A DNA stretch of 13,806 nucleotides, from assembly GCA_003024985.2 (NCBI GenBank), contig PXIH01S0004628.1. One strand, given 5' to 3'. Made by a program: the position numbers and the translations under genes. This DNA comes from Euperipatoides rowelli. Lineage: Eukaryota; Onychophora; Udeonychophora; Euonychophora; Peripatopsidae. Below are positions 1 to 8,935 of this stretch, piece by piece; positions within the stretch are counted from its first letter, which is position 1, and the number at the start of each line of letters is the position of its first letter. The notes beneath the pieces are model-generated. The model saw only the letters and a program-made list of their open reading frames with translations, was not told where the DNA came from and did not search any database.

Positions 1-449
1 AATGAACTAATTAGAAAATAAATATTAATTGCAAATCTACACCAAAATATAAAATAATTAAAGAATACTTAGCTAAAACATCGGACTGGAAAAACTTTTT
101 AATATATGTGGGTGGAAGGTACACTCTATATTAGATTTCCATTTGTTGCTTAAGTCTTTTATATAAGTCCATTTGTTGCTTAAGTCTTTTATATAAGTCT
201 TTTATATAAGAAATACAAATTCATTTATTTTCTTTTTTTATCATCCTACTATTAGAAAGCCACTAGTACATTAGGAATTATAATTCTTAACAGTTATCAA
301 AAAGGGATGGGAAGGGGAGTGATAAATAGTTTTAAAATTAATAAATATTAATTTTTAATAAAAGTGATGTGATAAATTTAATATTGGGTTTTACTCAAGA
401 TAACATGAAGCTCTTTTTAATTGGAAATAATAATTATTATTATTTTTAG
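1..449 (+). other. MYO15A: Intron (3' part) upstream of the first visible myosin XV exon
   Basis: AT-rich sequence with no recognisable coding potential. It contains the tandem repeat at 138-210 and ends in a T-rich tract followed by TTTTTAG at 443-449, which acts as the 3' splice site of the exon starting at 450. No other gene or regulatory element can be supported here. Confidence 0.7.
138..210. repeat. 30-bp tandem repeat, about 2.4 copies
   Basis: Two identical 30-bp units (138-167 and 168-197), each starting TCCATTTGTTGC and ending TTTTATATAAG, are followed by a partial third copy of the last 13 bases (198-210). The units match perfectly, so this is either a young minisatellite or replication slippage. 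It lies inside an intron. Confidence 0.93.
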
Positions 450-522
450 GTGAACGATTCAACGCGGCCGTAGAATCTTGGACAACAGGTGAAGAATTCA
501 CATCTGAACTTGTTAAACAACG
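450..522 (+). CDS. MYO15A: Myosin XV, internal exon 1 of 4 visible: start of FERM-like F1 lobe
   Basis: A 73-nt exon flanked by a TTTTTAG acceptor and a CG|GTAAAT donor. Two bases complete a codon from the previous exon, outside the window; 23 whole codons follow and two bases are left over (phase 2). The peptide begins ERFNAAVESWTTGEEF and ends ELVKQ. From memory of the family, the VESWTT-x-EE block is characteristic of class XV unconventional myosins just after the first MyTH4 domain, where the ubiquitin-like F1 lobe of a FERM region begins. Myosin XV is an actin-based motor that acts at the tips of actin protrusions such as stereocilia or filopodia. The leftover CG joins the A at 2388 to make Arg, which links this exon cleanly to the next. 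A different MyTH4-FERM myosin (VIIa, X) is possible from this exon alone but not from the four together. Confidence 0.85.
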
Positions 523-1957
523 GTAAATAAACCTTTCATTATAGTTACTGTAATTTTTCTTGGGAAAGTACTAATTCTCCATGACAGAAAGTCATAAGGC
601 ATTATCTTTATAACAACCTCATAGTCGCTGAAAAGTAGAAGTTGACAAACATTTGTTTTGAGAAACTCTCGAGGTTGGAATAAAGAAATTTTCAATTTGT
701 GAATTTTTTTTTAATAAAAGATGAGATTGACAATATAATGGCAGCTTTATGATATGTAAAACAGAAAGATGTTATAATGTACAAGTGAAAGAAATGGTCA
801 TGTGACTGGTACAGTATATACTGCATTATTCCAGAAGGATTATTTTATATTTCTGAAAAAATAGCTTAAGATAAATATTTTACAAATAGAATGGAATTTA
901 GTACTCGATTTTGGCATCAGACGCTTATAGTATCTGGTAAGAAATAATTCATTAAAAGCATTTAAAAAAACAAACAAAAAAGAACATAATTTTCAATAAG
1001 CTGTAATATTTACTATATTAAAATTTATATCATGAAGATGATTAAGAAAATTTGAAGGTAGAAGATGTGAGAAATTATGAGGGTTAAAATATTTAGGCAG
1101 GCCATATACAATCAAATTAAAAAAAAAAATATGGCAGAATAAGTTGCAGGAGATAAATCACATATTGAAAGTTCTTTAGAAAATATAGTAGAAGAATGTA
1201 ATAAGAGATAGGCAGCTAAAGATTTAAGTTTCTGGAGATAGAAAAGCATGCTGAAGGTTCCAGAAATATGAAAGAAAAAGAAGTTCCAGGAGTTAGCAGA
1301 AAAAGCAATAGCAGATATTTGAGTAGATATAAAAAAATAGTAGTAACATGCTCCAGCGATAGCAAAATTGGAGAAATTTCAGTACAACAAACCATGCTTT
1401 GCAACTTTTAACTTTGTTTCCATTCCAGTTTTACAAATGCAATAGGCCTATTGAGTAAAAGTTTGCTTATGACCCTGAGGATTCTTTTTGATTATGAAAA
1501 AATTATGTTTACTCAATAGTTACTTAAATGTTTTTTTTAAAAAATACAAATATTATTTTATGTTAATCATACATTCTCTTATCCATTTATTATTTAATAA
1601 TTATATTCTCTTATAATTCACAAATGCCTACACATGTTTAAATTGTTGTAAGAACTAAAAATAAAATATATTATTGTATAATACCAATTCTTTGTTTTAT
1701 TAAAATGTCAATAAATACCTTTAAAAATATAGTCAATATTTTAATGTAGGAAAGGTGGAAAGAAAAATGAAATTGGAATCAACAATTAAAATACTGTACT
1801 ATTAATCCATCTTCTAGTTTTTAATTTAATAGTTCATATAATGTTTAAAATATAAAAATGTGGATTAAATTACCAAAGACCCTGGAGATATCCATAGTAA
1901 CAAGATAAAGTGCACAACCACAGATGTGTGTGTGTGTGTAGGTATTATCATGGTGGT

Positions 1958-2092
1958 ATCCATAAACTACATCATGTGAGAAGAGGGGGGGAGAGGTAAG
2001 ATTAAATCTGATATGTGTTGATGAGGGGGGGGGGGCTTGAAATGTGATTTCACTTTTTTCAAAAAAATTGACAAATCGTGTAGTTTATGGAT
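1958..2092. mobile_element. Possible MITE-like element with 14-bp terminal inverted repeats
   Basis: ATCCATAAACTACA at 1958-1971 is the exact reverse complement of TGTAGTTTATGGAT at 2079-2092. The 107 bp between them contain two G-runs on the + strand (7 Gs at 1985-1991 and 11 Gs at 2025-2035) and no reading frame. Short non-coding sequence bounded by perfect inverted repeats is typical of non-autonomous DNA transposons. I see no clear target-site duplication, so the true ends may lie further out, or this may be a fragment of a larger repeat. Confidence 0.45.
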
Positions 2093-2098
2093 GAACCC

Positions 2099-2127
2099 TT
2101 GGTGAATCAATTCCTTTGATTCACCAA
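2099..2127. repeat. Hairpin-forming inverted repeat (12-bp stem, 5-nt loop)
   Basis: TTGGTGAATCAA at 2099-2110 and TTGATTCACCAA at 2116-2127 are perfect reverse complements around the loop TTCCT. The hairpin starts only 6 bp after the right inverted repeat of the possible MITE, so it may belong to that element rather than to the intron itself. Confidence 0.8.
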
Positions 2128-2269
2128 AGGATTACATTGATTTGTTACTTTTAAATAGTTTGTTCATGAATGACTCGACTCTAATTGAAAATCTTGGAGC
2201 CATAAAGAATCCGGTTTTCAGATAACCATTTAATTTTTATAGAATTAGAAAATAAAACCAGCTAATCTT

Positions 2270-2320
2270 TGCTGCCCCTCCTCCTTGGCCCTCCCTGTCA
2301 AAAATTTCTGGCCTCCCACT
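2270..2320. repeat. C-rich island, possible transposon scrap
   Basis: In an otherwise AT-rich intron this short block is pyrimidine-rich, with CCCCTCCTCCTTGG followed by CCCTCCCTGTCAAAAATTTC. The pattern of C-runs followed by a GTCAAAAAT-type stretch resembles the ends of dispersed repeats I have seen in animal genomes, but I cannot assign a family. It could be simple compositional variation. Confidence 0.25.
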
Positions 2321-2387
2321 CTGACCAGTCTAGCACTGTCACAAATAATATAAGTTCTATAATAAGGTTTTAATTGTTTCTTTTCAG

Positions 2388-2582
2388 AGGTATAGATGAA
2401 TGTCTTGGATGGACTGTTGTCATGTTAGAAGATACAGACCGCTATGAATTGAATGGTACTGATTATATTTTAGACTTAATTAGCGAAATGGAAATCCCAC
2501 CTGCTTTTCCAGTCTGCAAATCATTCTTCCTGGCATCTACAGACCGATCTCGGGAACCCCCTCCACATAAAAGGGTGATGAC
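2388..2582 (+). CDS. MYO15A: Myosin XV, internal exon 2 of 4 visible: FERM F1 lobe core
   Basis: A 195-nt exon between acceptor TTTTCAG and donor AC|GTAAGT. Its first base completes Arg from the previous exon; 64 codons follow and two bases (AC) are left over. The protein reads GIDECLGWTVVMLED, then ELNGTDYILDLISEMEIPP, then a CKSFFLAS strand. G-W-[TS]-V-x-[LM] followed by [LF]-x-x-x-D-[YF]-[IV]-L-D-L-[IV]-S is the ubiquitin-like F1 lobe found after the first MyTH4 domain of myosin XV. The C-terminal third is basic and proline-rich (REPPPHKR) and begins the interdomain linker. The exon is open in this frame throughout and both splice sites are strong. In vertebrate myosin XVa a very long linker follows this point, which matches exons 3 and 4 here. 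Confidence 0.9.
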
Positions 2583-3035
2583 GTAAGTAAAAATGCATAT
2601 TTATTAACATATCTCTTGTTCTCAAGAAATGGATTATTGTTTAATTTAACATCAGAACTTCAAAAATTGTAAAATATGTCAATAAATTTCCATTTAGCAA
2701 TTAAATACTTACAAAATTAATGAATTACAGTAATATGTAAAAAAAATAGCCCCTTATAATCCTTGTGAATTGGTTATGATAAAATAAATTATTGCACGAA
2801 TAGCAACAATAAAATTGTGTTTGCACTCCCTCTAAAGTGTAGGTAGCCCATGCTAGGGTGTTATGAAATGTCAACATGTACCTTTGAGATATTAGCATGG
2901 AAAGGTTTGGTTTTACATATAAAAGGTAGATGAGACATTTAGAACTTGTATCATAAAATATGACTTAGGTTTCACCCTTTATGAATTGATATTTTTTATT
3001 TAAAATTTACTAGGATGTTTTTTTTTTTTAAACAG
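2583..3035 (+). other. MYO15A: Intron B of myosin XV (453 bp)
   Basis: GT-AG intron with a consensus GTAAGT donor at 2583 and a T-tract acceptor ending AAACAG at 3035. The flanking exons join in phase (AC + G). I see no other feature in it. Confidence 0.85.
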
Positions 3036-3142
3036 GCCTCATAATCCAGAAATCATTCGAACATTGGAACCTGATGACGAAGATTTTCCATTAAGTCCAG
3101 ATCTTCGGTCTAACAGGACTGCTCTAGGGCGGAGAGCTGCAG
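3036..3142 (+). CDS. MYO15A: Myosin XV, internal exon 3 of 4 visible: start of interdomain linker
   Basis: A 107-nt exon following T-tract + AAACAG and ending GCTGCAG|GTTTGA. One base completes Thr from exon 2; 35 codons follow and one base (G) is left over (phase 1). The peptide begins PHNPEIIRTLEPDDEDFP and continues with an SPDLRSN segment and LGRRAA. It is charged, with an acidic patch (EPDDED) and no hydrophobic core, so it is probably disordered. Identification rests on phase, splice sites and position between two recognisable myosin XV exons rather than on its own similarity. The reading frame is open throughout. The donor is not ideal (GTTTGA), so this exon might be spliced less efficiently or alternatively. 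Confidence 0.78.
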
Positions 3143-3601
3143 GTTTGAATTTATTATTTATTATATGCAAAATTGATTCTTCTTAAAAAATAAATTCATT
3201 GTTTATATTAGTATTCATAATTTCATATCCTATGTTTGCCGATAATGGTTTCTTTAACCCTATCATTCTGATTACTGCATTTTGCATTTCCGTAATAAAT
3301 ATACAGTATTATGATCTGTTTATTGGGAAGTGACGGATTGCATAACAGATATGATCTTTTCTTTTACTAATACATTGGAACATTTATGCTTAACATGAAA
3401 TACAACTATCAGCACATTATCAATGTCTGATCTTTCCAATATATATTTTTTCACATGTAGAATGTGTGAGCTTGAGCTCAGAATAACTGTACACATCATG
3501 GAGTACAAACAGACTATAAACAAAGCGAGACAGAGTCTGAGATTATTAAAATCTACTGAGTAACAAAAGATGGAGATGAAAAAAAAAAAATGTACAGTAA
3601 A

Positions 3602-3602
3602 N
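3602..3602. other. Ambiguous base in poly-A run (assembly mark)
   Basis: A single N lies within a long A homopolymer (about 3599-3615), just downstream of another A-run. It probably marks a contig join or uncertain homopolymer length, so local length here is unreliable. Confidence 0.9.
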
Positions 3603-3696
3603 AAAAAAAAAAAAAGTTTTTTTTAAGCCTAATTATTCTAGACCTTCACCTAAATGTGCTTTTAAAGATCTATTGTCAAACAAAAAATAATAATAT

Positions 3697-3770
3697 CTGT
3701 AGCAGGATTAAAACCTGCGATGTCTGAGTTTTACGTTTTAAAATCAGACTGTTTGCCATCAGTGCCACCA
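3697..3770 (-). repeat. Degenerate tRNA-like sequence / tRNA-derived SINE head
   Basis: Read on the minus strand, TGGCACTGATGG (complement of 3756-3767) matches the pol III A box TRGCNNAGYNGG at 10 of 12 positions. GGTTTTAATCC (complement of 3705-3715) matches the B box GGTTCGANTCC at 9 of 11. The B box sits in a perfect 5-bp T-arm stem, GCAGG/CCTGC. Between the boxes, GTCTGA and TCAGAC form a 6-bp stem, but the enclosed loop is 16 nt, too large for an anticodon loop. The acceptor arms do not pair. It is therefore not a functional tRNA: it is either a tRNA pseudogene or the 5' head of a SINE whose body would extend to lower coordinates, where an A/T-run occurs (about 3599-3624). Confidence 0.6.
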
Positions 3771-4072
3771 ATAATCAACCGTAGCTATTAATATATCATT
3801 GATCGGAAATGCTTTTTTTTTTTCCCGACATTTAAAAATAATCACCGCTGTAGTATATTTTCTAAAGTTAGAATAGAAAATTATGCGGAGGAAGTAGTAC
3901 CTAGACAAAGGTTACACCAGTTAAGTCATATTTGGTGCATGTCAATATCAATGAAGTTTAGTTTCCTCCATTTTGGATTTTAATTGTGTTATGATGCATT
4001 ATGGATACTCTTTTTGAATAATCAGTGCCTACTTTAATAGTGCTTGGAGTTTATTTAATATCCATGACACAC

Positions 4073-4119
4073 CATGCTCCGTTTTTTTTTAAATCCGACT
4101 TCTCTGGATTCAGAGCATG
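4073..4119. repeat. Nested stem-loop in intron C
   Basis: CATGCTC (4073-4079) pairs with GAGCATG (4113-4119), and inside it AATCC (4092-4096) pairs with GGATT (4106-4110). A T-run of 9-10 bases bulges from the left arm. It may be the remains of a small transposon or chance folding; no function is evident. Confidence 0.5.
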
Positions 4120-5013
4120 CTGTGATAAACTCGAGTGATCGGAGTTTTTTAAAAAATGTACTCTTAGAGATCATCTTTATCGCAAAGATAAAATAAGGAA
4201 AACTGGATTATGCCAACCCATTAGTCCATTGAGTATTATGGAAACCACAGCAATTCCTGGCTTTCAACTAATTTTTTTCTTGATTGCTTCTCAAAATGAG
4301 AATTTGACAACTTGCGCTTTTCATTAGAATGCAATGCTGTTATGAAGCTGATATTTCAAATATTCGCTTATGGCAAATTGTTATTTTTCTCTTACTTTAA
4401 TCTGAAATTGAAATTATTAATCTGAGAAGAACGAGTTTAAAATAGTGATATAATTTTCATGAATTTTGTCCATTTTTTTTTTTAATTTTGACTAAATGTC
4501 CCTAATATTATTATATAAGTTATATACTGGATTAACTTATTCTCTTAAATTTGAAAATGGTTGTTGAAAATCTTAAATCTTCAGTGAAAAATAATTTTCT
4601 TTGTTTGAAAAGGCAAATGAATGAAGTCGTCATGTTTTTATTGAACGTTCAGCAGCTTGAATAAAGCATCGGTTCATTACATTAGATTCTCATAAAATAT
4701 CTATTGGTCCTAAAAATTGGGTGTTGGTGTTCATTTTAATTTTTTTTTCAGAATTTATTTGTATTCAAATATGATTTTTAAAATTTTTGTAAAAAAAAAA
4801 AATGTGGATTTTTTTTCTCCTAATCCTAATTCCTATTAAATTAATTATTAGGGATATGTTACATTATTTGGGTGGATTTTTGTTTATATTTTTAAAATCC
4901 TCATTGATTTCTTTTTTCTTTTCTAAGAGAACAACAGGGCTCTATCCTAATTCAATCAGGATTTTTGAAAAAGGGATTTTGAAATTTCTAAAAGAAATGT
5001 TAGCAGTATAACA

Positions 5014-5037
5014 GTTAACTTTATAATTAAAGTTAAC
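5014..5037. repeat. Hairpin, 10-bp perfect stem with 4-nt loop
   Basis: GTTAACTTTA (5014-5023) and TAAAGTTAAC (5028-5037) are perfect reverse complements around the loop TAAT. It is intronic, with no T-run following that would suggest a processed signal. Confidence 0.8.
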
Positions 5038-5416
5038 GTACTCAAAAATAATTATGATGTAAGATAAATTACTTTTTGTTCAAATTACCTCGCTGGTCTC
5101 TAGGGACAACCTCGCTGGACTATAGTCTGTTGTTGTTCGTAATATTTGTATTTGTATTTAAATTATTTATTTATATTAATTAGGTCTGTATGTACTTTTA
5201 AAATTAAAATCATAATTTAATCTAAATAGTTTTAAATGTCAATTTCTATTGGCTTAAGTGGATCATGTGATAAAGGAGACAAAAAAAATGGCATAAAGTT
5301 CTAATTAATTAAGATCATTTAATAATGTCCTTTAAGAATAAACATTTATGTAATATTCGATTTTGACATTAAAAATATTATAAGCTGATTTTTGATTTCT
5401 TTTTCTATTTTTATAG

Positions 5417-6270
5417 GCAGTCAAGACAAAGAGATAGTGGATCCTGCTCTTTCCAAAACCAGTCTTTTAAATGAAAGATATTTTGAATATAGTACTTCTC
5501 CTACTGATGGAAATAAAACAATTGAACGCTTAGGATTATCAAAAAGCAGCAAGCTAAATGAACGTTATGATGTTGCAAAACCAGGATTATCCAAAGAAAG
5601 TGCCCTTAACAAACGCTATTTATTAACAGATGCTGATGTATTGAGTGTAGTTAGTGATGACGCGAGTCATCGGCAGGAGTTATTGCAGTTAGCTGAAAAA
5701 CAGCGAGAGAAGATGACTGAGCCTAAAACCCCAATAGACAGTGCTATTGATCATCAATTTTTCAATGGAAACTCATGGGATCCATCCAATAGGGATGAAG
5801 AGAAAATTGAAGCTGTGATTTCCAAAAGCCCTCCTCCAGGACGCTTATCTAATGGTGCTATTGTTGGAAACCATTATGATAGAGAGGAAATATTTTATTA
5901 CTCGCAACCAACTTTTGAAAACTCTAGATCAAATAATTTTGATTTATCACAGAGCAGCAAACTAAATGAGAGGTATAATAAAAGAGGGGGAACAGTGTCT
6001 CCCTACCCTCAGGATGGTTCAAGGAGTCATCAACAGTCACGATTACAAACAGAATATGGTCCTCCCCATAGCTCTCTTGAATCGGAGAATAGTGATGCAT
6101 CATTAGCTAGCCATGTTAAGGGAGTTCCTATACCATCTCATGCTTCAGACCTGGATAGATATCTGGATGATTTATTTAACCCTGTCCTGGATGGAAATTT
6201 GGATGAGTTGAGTGATGCTAGATCAATGGCAGCGTCTATCAAAGGTGGTGGCCAAGGTGTAATTGATCAG
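5417..6270 (+). CDS. MYO15A: Myosin XV, internal exon 4 of 4 visible: long linker exon with four LNERY-type repeats
   Basis: Large exon (854 nt to the preferred end). GC joins the G left over from exon 3 to make Gly, and 284 codons follow. Residue numbers count that Gly as 1. Four copies of L-S-[KQ]-x-S-x-L-N-[EK]-R-Y start at residues 12, 41, 58 and 177 (DNA 5449, 5536, 5587 and 5944). Between copies 3 and 4 there is a charged stretch with HRQELLQLAEKQREKM and proline-directed Ser/Thr sites (KTPID, SPPPG). From residue 246 the sequence LDRYLDDLFNPVLDGN leads to LSDARSMAASIKGGG, which resembles a conserved segment of the vertebrate myosin XVa linker and anchors the class assignment. The rest is polar and probably disordered. 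The 3' end is uncertain. CAG|GCAAGT at 6270/6271 is a strong GC-type donor and keeps phase 0; GT alternatives begin at 6257 and 6259. The frame would reach TAA at 6307-6309 if unspliced. Confidence 0.88.
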
Positions 6271-7080
6271 GCAAGTGTTAGATTAATTGATTTAATTCTT
6301 TTATTTTAATTTGCCATAAAAAATTAGAATGGAATGCAAAATTGAAAGATATAATAAAACTAAATGAAAATGATAAATCATATATGTTCAAAATAGTTTA
6401 CAATCTTACTACAGATTGATGTAGCACCACTCTGCATTTATTAGTTAGTTATTTTGATAGGTAAGAAATTGGTTGGCGGGAACCAATTACAAACTTGCCA
6501 TAATATATTGATGAAAGATTATTTAAAAGAAGAACATTGTATATTAAAAATGATTTGAAAAAAAATGTAATATACTGTATTTTATACTTGTATAAAAATA
6601 TATTATTAAATGATATATGAGAGGCTTTAAGGTTATAGAGCAGTATAATTTATAATTAGGAGTGATTGGAATGGGGAAGTATTGAGTTTTTGAAGGAGGT
6701 GAATGGCATAATTTTGAGGATTGTGAAGGATATATAAAGTATTATAAATGGGAAGGTTGTTGTTTTTTAGTACATTTAGTTGGCTGGTGTAAATTCAGAT
6801 TTTTTTTATTTAAGAAATTCATATTCCTGTATATAAAACAGTAATAACTGTAACACAAAATAATACATAAAAACTAAAAGCACAAAAATAAATAATAAAA
6901 AAAAGTTACAAGATCTTATATTATCAATATTTTTTTACCTTTTTTTAAATATTATTGATAAAGTAGAATGGGTAAGTCAATTTTGCTATGAATGATGTTA
7001 TAAATAAAGTTTAGGTAGTGGACAGAGCAATGAAATTGAGACATAGGTTAATATAAGAGAGATTATTATTAAGGTTTTAT
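6271..7080 (+). other. MYO15A: 5' part of intron D, strongly G-rich on the + strand in 6600-7080
   Basis: Start of the last intron, beginning GCAAGT if the GC donor is used. No coding signal. By hand count 6661-6780 has 36 G against 2 C, an extreme skew for intronic DNA. Small hairpins are visible: AATTGGTT/AACCAATT at 6467-6488 around a 6-nt loop, and an AT-rich inverted repeat near 6920-6962. The next myosin XV exon is not visible anywhere downstream, so this intron spans at least 7.5 kb. Confidence 0.65.
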
Positions 7081-8852
7081 TCATTAAATACACACAATGT
7101 AACAACAATTAGTCCGTCGGATGTGGGTCTTAATTACAAGATATATTATTTTTGCCAAATTATATACTGTAAAACAAGAAAGCACGAATATAAATAAGTT
7201 AATTGCACTTATTCAAAACAAAATATAATACCATATACATTGGTTACAGTTAGAAGGTTACAAAATCACCCATATCTATTAAAAACATTCCAAAAATAAG
7301 TAATAGGGGAGGTTGTGTATCTTTTAGTTTTGATAAATGATTATTAGCTAACGTTTCGTGTGAAAAATTCCTGATTAACTCTGTCTTAACATTAGTCAAA
7401 ACATTCTTCTTTGCCTTTGCTAAAGATGACCAAAAAAGTTAAAAATATGCAATCCCACTTTCCTTCAGCTAATCCAACACTGAATAACCTTTACAAAGCT
7501 TATTATTTTTCTTAAACAAAATTTTCTTTCTCTGTTTATTTATTACATTAGGACAATACAATAGGTATGTCTATCTTACAGTACAACAAATATATCGATA
7601 TTTGTAAAATACAATTATCAGAACTAAACATTGTTGAACCTTGAATAAATCCAAGATTCAATCAACATTTCATTCTGTCGAAAATACAATAAAAATTACA
7701 TTTTTATTCAAACATTATAATATGAGATTCCATATAGTAAAATATTTCTTTTAACTTCATAACAAAATAACTTATTTTGTCCGTGTGTGAAACTAATAAG
7801 CAATCAAAGTCTGCCACCCATTTACTCCGGAATTGCAATCAAAATCAAAACACACATGAAGGTCTGCAATGATTTAATCGCAACGTTCAAATAAATTAAT
7901 CACAATACATTGTGGACGCCACTTCAAGACACAAACTTGAAGAAAAGTAATAAATAATTGCATATACAATTGAATAGTTATCAGAAGATTGCTAAAAATT
8001 CAAAAATCCTGTTGCTTTGGACCCATTTTATTATCCCCCCTTATGTCAGAAACCTCACGGTGACAACAGCATCATTGAATGGAGATTAGCTGGTCTCATA
8101 GAGTTCATACCCCTTTCATAAACTATTATATTCAGAGGCTAACTAATGTAAAACAAAACTAAGATAAAATACTAATTGTACATTTTCCATCATCTAATAT
8201 GAGTGTTGTGGCCTACACGCTGCACAATTATGTACATACGTACAGGTACAGACAATCGTACTGACCATAGAAAACACCTATTAAAAATTGACTAGGCTAT
8301 AAATCACCATTTGAATCCTGCAGCAATAGTTACATCTGTTCAGCACTAATTATATACTGGATAATATTCTTCTTAGTTATTGTATTAGTAAAAATGAACA
8401 ATATTCACCAAACATGCTCCTGTGTACAAAGATCTTACGTTATACAGTATATTCTATTCTCTTATAAATAGAACACAATGTACAACACCAATTATATTAT
8501 TATTCAGGAGAAAATAATTACAAAATTAATTGACATGACTCCACTCAACTCTACTAAGGGACTAAAGAGGAGAAAGACAAAAGTCTTTATTTATCCTCAG
8601 CCTGAATAGTAAGGCTAAGTACACCCCCTATCTCACATACCCTAGGAAAGACATCTGACTGTAAAAATTGCAAAAGAATAACAAACCATGAGAGCAAAAA
8701 AAGTTTTCACACACAAACATTAAATAAAGTTTAACAATGAATTTCTTTTATTCTGTTAAACATGTAAAATGACAATAAATTTCCATTCCCAAATAAATTA
8801 TTCATATTTGTTTCCCAATTAAAATTATCTTGATAAGATATTATTAAGTGTC

Positions 8853-8935
8853 ATGACCAATTATATATATATATTTTTAAAAATTATGGTAAGNATGACC
8901 AATTATATATATATATTTTTAAAAATTATGGTAAG
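8853..8935. repeat. Perfect 41-bp direct duplication separated by one N
   Basis: 8853-8893 and 8895-8935 are identical 41-bp sequences beginning ATGACCAATTATAT and ending TTATGGTAAG, with a single N (8894) between them. A perfect duplication abutting an N is the signature of two overlapping contigs joined without merging the overlap. It should be read as an assembly artefact unless reads show otherwise. Confidence 0.9.

Larger units (their letters stand above)
523..2387 (+). other. MYO15A: Intron A of myosin XV (1865 bp)
   Basis: GT-AG intron from GTAAAT at 523 to a pyrimidine-rich acceptor ending TTTTCAG at 2381-2387. Reading phase is preserved across it. It holds a short (TG)n run near 1925-1938, an inverted-repeat element (1958-2092), a 12-bp hairpin (2099-2127) and a C-rich scrap near 2270-2320. 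Between about 1040 and 1400 the + strand is purine-rich, but stop codons interrupt every frame and I recognise no protein there. Confidence 0.8.
3143..5416 (+). other. MYO15A: Intron C of myosin XV (2274 bp)
   Basis: GT-AG intron from GTTTGA at 3143 to TTTTTATAG at 5408-5416. It carries an assembly N inside a poly-A run (3602), a tRNA-like remnant on the minus strand (3697-3770), a nested stem-loop (4073-4119), a 10-bp stem hairpin (5014-5037) and a 10-bp direct repeat ACCTCGCTGG at 5087-5096 and 5109-5118. A weak open frame near 4802-5011 is low-complexity and has no supporting splice or homology signal. Confidence 0.8.

Noticed and set aside
766-779. AGATGTTATAATG, shared with the LTR start near 13492, as a possible 5' LTR
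   Set aside because: The match ends after 13 AT-rich bases and the following sequence differs. No LTR-like unit follows.
1216-1404. Purine-rich stretch with a 62-codon minus-strand frame
   Set aside because: No family resemblance in any frame. It reflects strand composition; the + strand is interrupted by stops.
1925-1938. (TG)n microsatellite
   Set aside because: About seven units of a very common dinucleotide; not notable on its own.
2025-2035. G-runs as a G-quadruplex (1985-1991 and 2025-2035)
   Set aside because: The runs are about 33 bp apart and there are only two, so the usual four-tract arrangement is not met. A single long run could fold only in special ways.
4802-5011. 69-codon + strand open frame in intron C
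   Set aside because: Its composition is dominated by Phe, Leu and Ile encoded by T-rich runs. It lies inside an intron whose flanking exons join perfectly without it.
8031-8110. Short minus-strand frame beginning MNSMRPANLH in a C-rich patch
   Set aside because: Only about 17 codons, with no homology signal; not supportable as a gene.
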